The translations under genes were made by a program, and so were the position numbers. The notes below the pieces were generated by a model. That model ran no database searches and was not told where the DNA came from. It saw only the letters and a list, made by a program, of their open reading frames with translations. A stretch of 25,568 bases of DNA from JASMTM01 sp046483075 (GTDB lineage: Bacteria > Thermotogota > Thermotogae > Petrotogales > Kosmotogaceae), in the NCBI GenBank assembly GCA_046483075.1, contig JAWODV010000025.1, forward strand, positions 1 to 25,568, read 5' to 3'. Within the stretch, counting starts at the first letter, position 1, and the number at the start of each line of letters is the position of its first letter. Below, piece after piece: positions 23,163 to 25,568 of the stretch.

Positions 23163-24416
23163 TCAAGTGTTTGCTCTCACAGGAAGTTCAATAATAAATG
23201 TTGATCCTTCATTAATAGCTGACTTAAGTTTTATGTCACCACCATGCTGTTCAACTACAGCTTTGGCAAGCGCCAATCCAAGACCTGTTCCACGTCTTTC
23301 TTTTACCTTTTCACTTCTATAAAAACCATTGAATATTTTGGAAGAATCCTCAGGTTGTATCCCCGGACCTTCGTCTCTTATCTCAAGTCTCACAAATGTG
23401 TCCCCAGAACTTAACTTCAAGTTTACTGTTTTACCACCCGGCGAGTATTCAATTGCGTTCTTTACCAGATTGTCTATTGCTTGTGACATCCATCTTTCAT
23501 CACAAAAAACTATGACTTCTTCCTCGAAATTCGTTTCTACACTGATATTTTTACTTCTGGCGATTTCTTTATATCTTTTAATTACACTTTCCGTAAGTTG
23601 TGTCAGGTTGTTGTTTCTGAAATTCAGTCTTACAGTACCGGCTTCAATTCTCGCGATATTCAATACATCATGAATCAGCCATTCCATTCGTTGCACGTCG
23701 TTCTGCGTCCTCTTCAGGAAATCTCTTTTCTTTTCTTGGTTCATTTGTTTATCCTGGAGCATCAATTCATTCATCATCTTTATTGAGGAAAGCGGTGTTT
23801 TCAATTCATGGGAAATGAAGGAAATTAACGCTTTCATCTTTCTTTTTTCGGTTTTCAGTTCAAGCAGATTTTTTCTATATCTGCTTGACAAAACGTCGAG
23901 TTGTGATGAGAAAATAGCTCGTTCTCCTTCGTCGTTTATCAAAGAAATACTGGTTGTTACTCCGGACATAATAGAATCAAGTTCTCTCGTCGTTTCTTTA
24001 AGAAATGCTGAATGAGATTTTGTTACAAAAGCCAGCAGAGTAAGCCATAGAACAATGAAAGATATGCCTACTGCTGTTATTAAGTAAATAAAAACATTAT
24101 AAGCAGAATTTAATTTTGCAAATTCTGAAGAAGAAGCTGTTTCAGCATAACCATATTTTCTAAGCGCTTCCAGTCCCGTTTTAAAGTCATTGCTGTCTGT
24201 TTCTGAAAGAACTGAAGGGATATCATCAGGTGATATCAAACCGAGAGAGATCATTTTTCCAATTCTTCCAACTTCCTCTTCATAAAGGATTTGTTCTTCA
24301 CGCAAAAAAACCTGATTAAGAAAAAATAACGTTGTTGCAATTATACTTATAGACACTACCAAGCCAATTACTGCAGCAATGGCATCCTTTTTTTCTCTAA
24401 AAAGAAATCTTATCAT
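23163..24416 (-). CDS. Two-component sensor histidine kinase
   Basis: A 417-residue membrane kinase. Two transmembrane helices at about residues 11-32 and 106-132 flank a small extracytoplasmic region of roughly 75 residues. A helical linker leads to HisKA with the phospho-accepting histidine in FISHELKTPLSSIKM near residue 204. The ATPase domain has the N box (SQAIDNLVKNAIEYSPGG), DEGPGI, an F-box-like FNGFYRS and RGTGLGLALAKAVVEQHGGDI, all intact. Its ATG directly follows the TAA of the response regulator gene with no gap, and the regulator is its clear partner. Because the external loop is too small for a standard sensor domain, it may read envelope state or the transporter encoded downstream. 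Confidence 0.94.
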   Translation of the reverse strand: MIRFLFREKKDAIAAVIGLVVSISIIATTLFFLNQVFLREEQILYEEEVGRIGKMISLGLISPDDIPSVLSETDSNDFKTGLEALRKYGYAETASSSEFAKLNSAYNVFIYLITAVGISFIVLWLTLLAFVTKSHSAFLKETTRELDSIMSGVTTSISLINDEGERAIFSSQLDVLSSRYRKNLLELKTEKRKMKALISFISHELKTPLSSIKMMNELMLQDKQMNQEKKRDFLKRTQNDVQRMEWLIHDVLNIARIEAGTVRLNFRNNNLTQLTESVIKRYKEIARSKNISVETNFEEEVIVFCDERWMSQAIDNLVKNAIEYSPGGKTVNLKLSSGDTFVRLEIRDEGPGIQPEDSSKIFNGFYRSEKVKERRGTGLGLALAKAVVEQHGGDIKLKSAINEGSTFIIELPVRANT

Positions 24417-25109
24417 TTAACTCTCTTCACCATTCCATCGGTAACCGATGCCCCTCACTGTTTCAATAAGAAGGGGCCTAGAAGGGTTATCTTCGATCTT
24501 TTCTCTTATTTTTCGTATATGAACAGATAATGTATTATCATCTATATAGTTACCATCAATATCCCAAATTTTTTCAAGCAACTTATCTCTGGTAAAAACA
24601 GTACCGGGGTTTCTTATCAACAGGTGCAAAATCCTGAACTCGGTGGGAGTTAAAGATATCTCCTTGTTATTTTTAAATACACGCGTTTCATTAAGATTTA
24701 AAGTAACACCGTTAGATTTCAAAATCTTCTTATCATCTGTGGTTTCTTTATTCCTTTTTCTAAGATTTGCTCTTATCCTCGAAATCAACTCTCTCAACCT
24801 AAATGGCTTGGTTACATAATCATCTCCACCGCTTTCCAATCCAATCACCACATTAACTTCTTCGTCTCTCGCTGTCAGGAAAATTATAGGAATATCTGAT
24901 TGACGCCTTATTTTCTTACAGAAATCAAAACCACTACCATCAGGCAACATTACATCAAGCAGAATAAGATTAAAATCGTTATTATCAAAAGTATTTTGAG
25001 CTTCAGATATTGATCTGGCGATAGCTACAGACCAACCTTCCTGCTCCAGCGCGTATTTTATCCCAAAAGCAAGATTCTCATCATCCTCAACAACAAGAAT
25101 ATTAACCAC
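24417..25109 (-). CDS. OmpR/PhoB-family response regulator
   Basis: A 230-residue DNA-binding regulator. The receiver (about 1-120) has its acidic pair in VVEDDEN, phospho-acceptor aspartate near residue 52 in LILLDVMLPDGSG, threonine in FLTARDE and lysine in YVTKPF. The C-terminal winged helix (about 128-228) shows LTPTEFRILHLL, TRDKLLEKIW and the recognition helix in NTLSVHIRKIREKI, ending VRGIGYRW. The GTG start is supported by GGAGGT six bases upstream. It is the first gene of the operon with its kinase, and the CTTAAG box before the ABC transporter genes is its likely target. Confidence 0.95.
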   Translation of the reverse strand: MVNILVVEDDENLAFGIKYALEQEGWSVAIARSISEAQNTFDNNDFNLILLDVMLPDGSGFDFCKKIRRQSDIPIIFLTARDEEVNVVIGLESGGDDYVTKPFRLRELISRIRANLRKRNKETTDDKKILKSNGVTLNLNETRVFKNNKEISLTPTEFRILHLLIRNPGTVFTRDKLLEKIWDIDGNYIDDNTLSVHIRKIREKIEDNPSRPLLIETVRGIGYRWNGEES

Positions 25110-25140
25110 CGTAATACCTCCAGGTCAATCGAATATTAGC

Positions 25141-25190
25141 TGTTATAACATTTAGCAATAAAATTATACATTACTATAAATTACAAGGTA
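25141..25190 (-). promoter_or_regulatory. Promoter region of the response regulator gene
   Basis: On the minus strand TATAAT (25168-25163) lies 17 bases from TTACCT, a poor -35, so the promoter is weak or activated. A 10-bp palindrome, TGTTATAACA (25141-25150), follows in the leader. No CTTAAG box is present here, so autoregulation through that box is not supported. Confidence 0.4.
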
Positions 25191-25275
25191 AGATTTAATA
25201 TAGCAGGCTGAACGTTAGACATGTTTAATTCCATCATTGTTCCATAGAACGAAATTACGAGAATCGTCTTTTATT

Positions 25276-25367
25276 GCCCTCTTGAGAGGGCTGCCGAAGG
25301 CTGGGTGTGTGAATTTTCATTTGGTTTACACACCTCCCCGCTTCGCGGTACTCCTCTCTGAGAGGAG
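25276..25367. repeat. Hairpin-rich imperfect palindromic element
   Basis: A 92-bp non-coding element more G+C-rich than its surroundings. Its order is GCCCTCT/AGAGGGC stem, GCC-GAA-GGC, GGTGTGT, a T-rich centre, ACACACC, CCGC-TTC-GCGG, then a CTCCTCT/AGAGGAG stem. The right half is a degenerate reverse complement of the left, so the whole can fold into a long cruciform with side hairpins. This is the form of small extragenic mobile-type or REP-like elements. No transposase is nearby. Confidence 0.7.
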
Positions 25368-25376
25368 AATGTAATA

Positions 25377-25434
25377 ACGAGAAACCGAGAAAAACCTAGG
25401 TGACGAGAGACCGAGAATCCGAGAAAGCGAGAAA
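25377..25434. repeat. 8-bp CGAGAA tandem repeat array
   Basis: Units of the form NCGAGAAN run in strict 8-bp register: ACGAGAAA, CCGAGAAA, then a 10-base interruption containing the palindrome ACCTAGGT, then ACGAGAGA, CCGAGAAT, CCGAGAAA, GCGAGAAA. A lone CGAGAATCG also occurs on the other side of the palindromic element (near 25254). The units are too short for CRISPR and encode nothing apparent. Confidence 0.75.
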
Positions 25435-25498
25435 AAACACTCGAACCGTGAACCGACTAGACCACTTAAGATGCTCGGAGATAGACGCTTGTGTTTTC

Positions 25499-25568
25499 TT
25501 ACTGCATTTGCTTTCCTTCAAGCGGCTCTCTAAGAGCGGCTTGTACCATCAGATCAAGCCTCTCTCTT
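25499..25568 (-). CDS. Possible 3' end of an unidentified gene
   Basis: One minus-strand frame is open from the window edge to a TAA at 25501-25499 and reads RERLDLMVQAALREPLEGKQ, then MQ and the stop. The composition is protein-like (an amphipathic helix), but only 22 residues are visible, and the same bases hold an inverted repeat (CAAGC-G-GCTCT with AGAGC-G-GCTTG, 25519-25543) that could be part of another non-coding element. I do not recognise the peptide. Confidence 0.3.
   Translation of the reverse strand, partial: RERLDLMVQAALREPLEGKQMQ

Noticed and set aside
23133..23164. Terminator after the kinase gene
   Set aside because: The imperfect stem formed by the CTTAAG repeats lacks a proper U-tract and has bulges; its spacing to TATAAG fits a promoter box better. 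Partial attenuation cannot be excluded.
25377..25434. CRISPR array
   Set aside because: Units are 8 bp and contiguous with no unique spacers, and no cas genes are present.

Overview
The window is AT-rich and bacterial, with strong GGAGGTG-type ribosome binding sites and tightly packed or overlapping genes. The gene mix includes a MalEFG-type sugar importer without its own ATPase, a LacI regulator, an M3 oligopeptidase, a PBP-domain histidine kinase feeding an HD-GYP protein, and an extragenic hairpin element next to CGAGAA octamers. This suggests a Thermotogota member, perhaps Kosmotogales (Kosmotoga/Mesotoga-like). That placement is inference from memory; no marker gene is present.

Layout. 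(1) 1-95, minus: first 31 codons of a membrane-anchored or secreted protein with its own promoter. (2) 204-6702, minus: a LacI-led operon in transcription order lacI, solute-binding protein, two permeases, a GT2-type and a GT4 glycosyltransferase. A 16-bp LacI-type operator overlaps its promoter, and a hairpin separates the binding-protein gene from the permeases. (3) 6834-9188, minus: an alpha/beta hydrolase and two overlapping patatin-like genes, the last with a degenerate active site. (4) 9412-14180, plus: MATE exporter, M3 oligoendopeptidase, DUF202 membrane protein and a YcaQ-type DNA glycosylase homologue. (5) 14555-18424, plus: a well-formed promoter, then a PBP-PAS histidine kinase, a stand-alone receiver and a receiver-HD-GYP protein, probably a split phosphorelay controlling c-di-GMP breakdown. 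(6) 18703-19770, plus: an ERCC4-type nuclease-fold protein with a C-terminal winged helix. (7) 19803-25109, minus: an OmpR-family regulator and its kinase, then a MacB/FtsX-type ABC ATPase and permease ending in a terminator. The ABC pair has its own promoter, whose -35 region is replaced by one of two CTTAAG half-sites on a 10-bp period, a probable binding site for the neighbouring regulator. (8) 25110-25568: mostly non-coding, with a 92-bp hairpin-rich imperfect palindrome, an array of 8-bp CGAGAA repeats, and possibly the 3' end of another minus-strand gene.

The most unusual observation is that two genes, the GT2-type glycosyltransferase and the YcaQ homologue, have no ATG, GTG or TTG where their conserved N-termini begin. 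Each instead has a strong Shine-Dalgarno sequence followed at normal spacing by ATA or ATT in frame. Taking the first conventional start would remove 46 and about 18 N-terminal residues respectively, including family motifs. Either these genes use rare initiation codons or both start codons have been lost by mutation or sequencing error. Several other starts were moved downstream to fit the ribosome binding site (lacI, alpha/beta hydrolase, M3 peptidase, ERCC4 protein, ABC ATPase).
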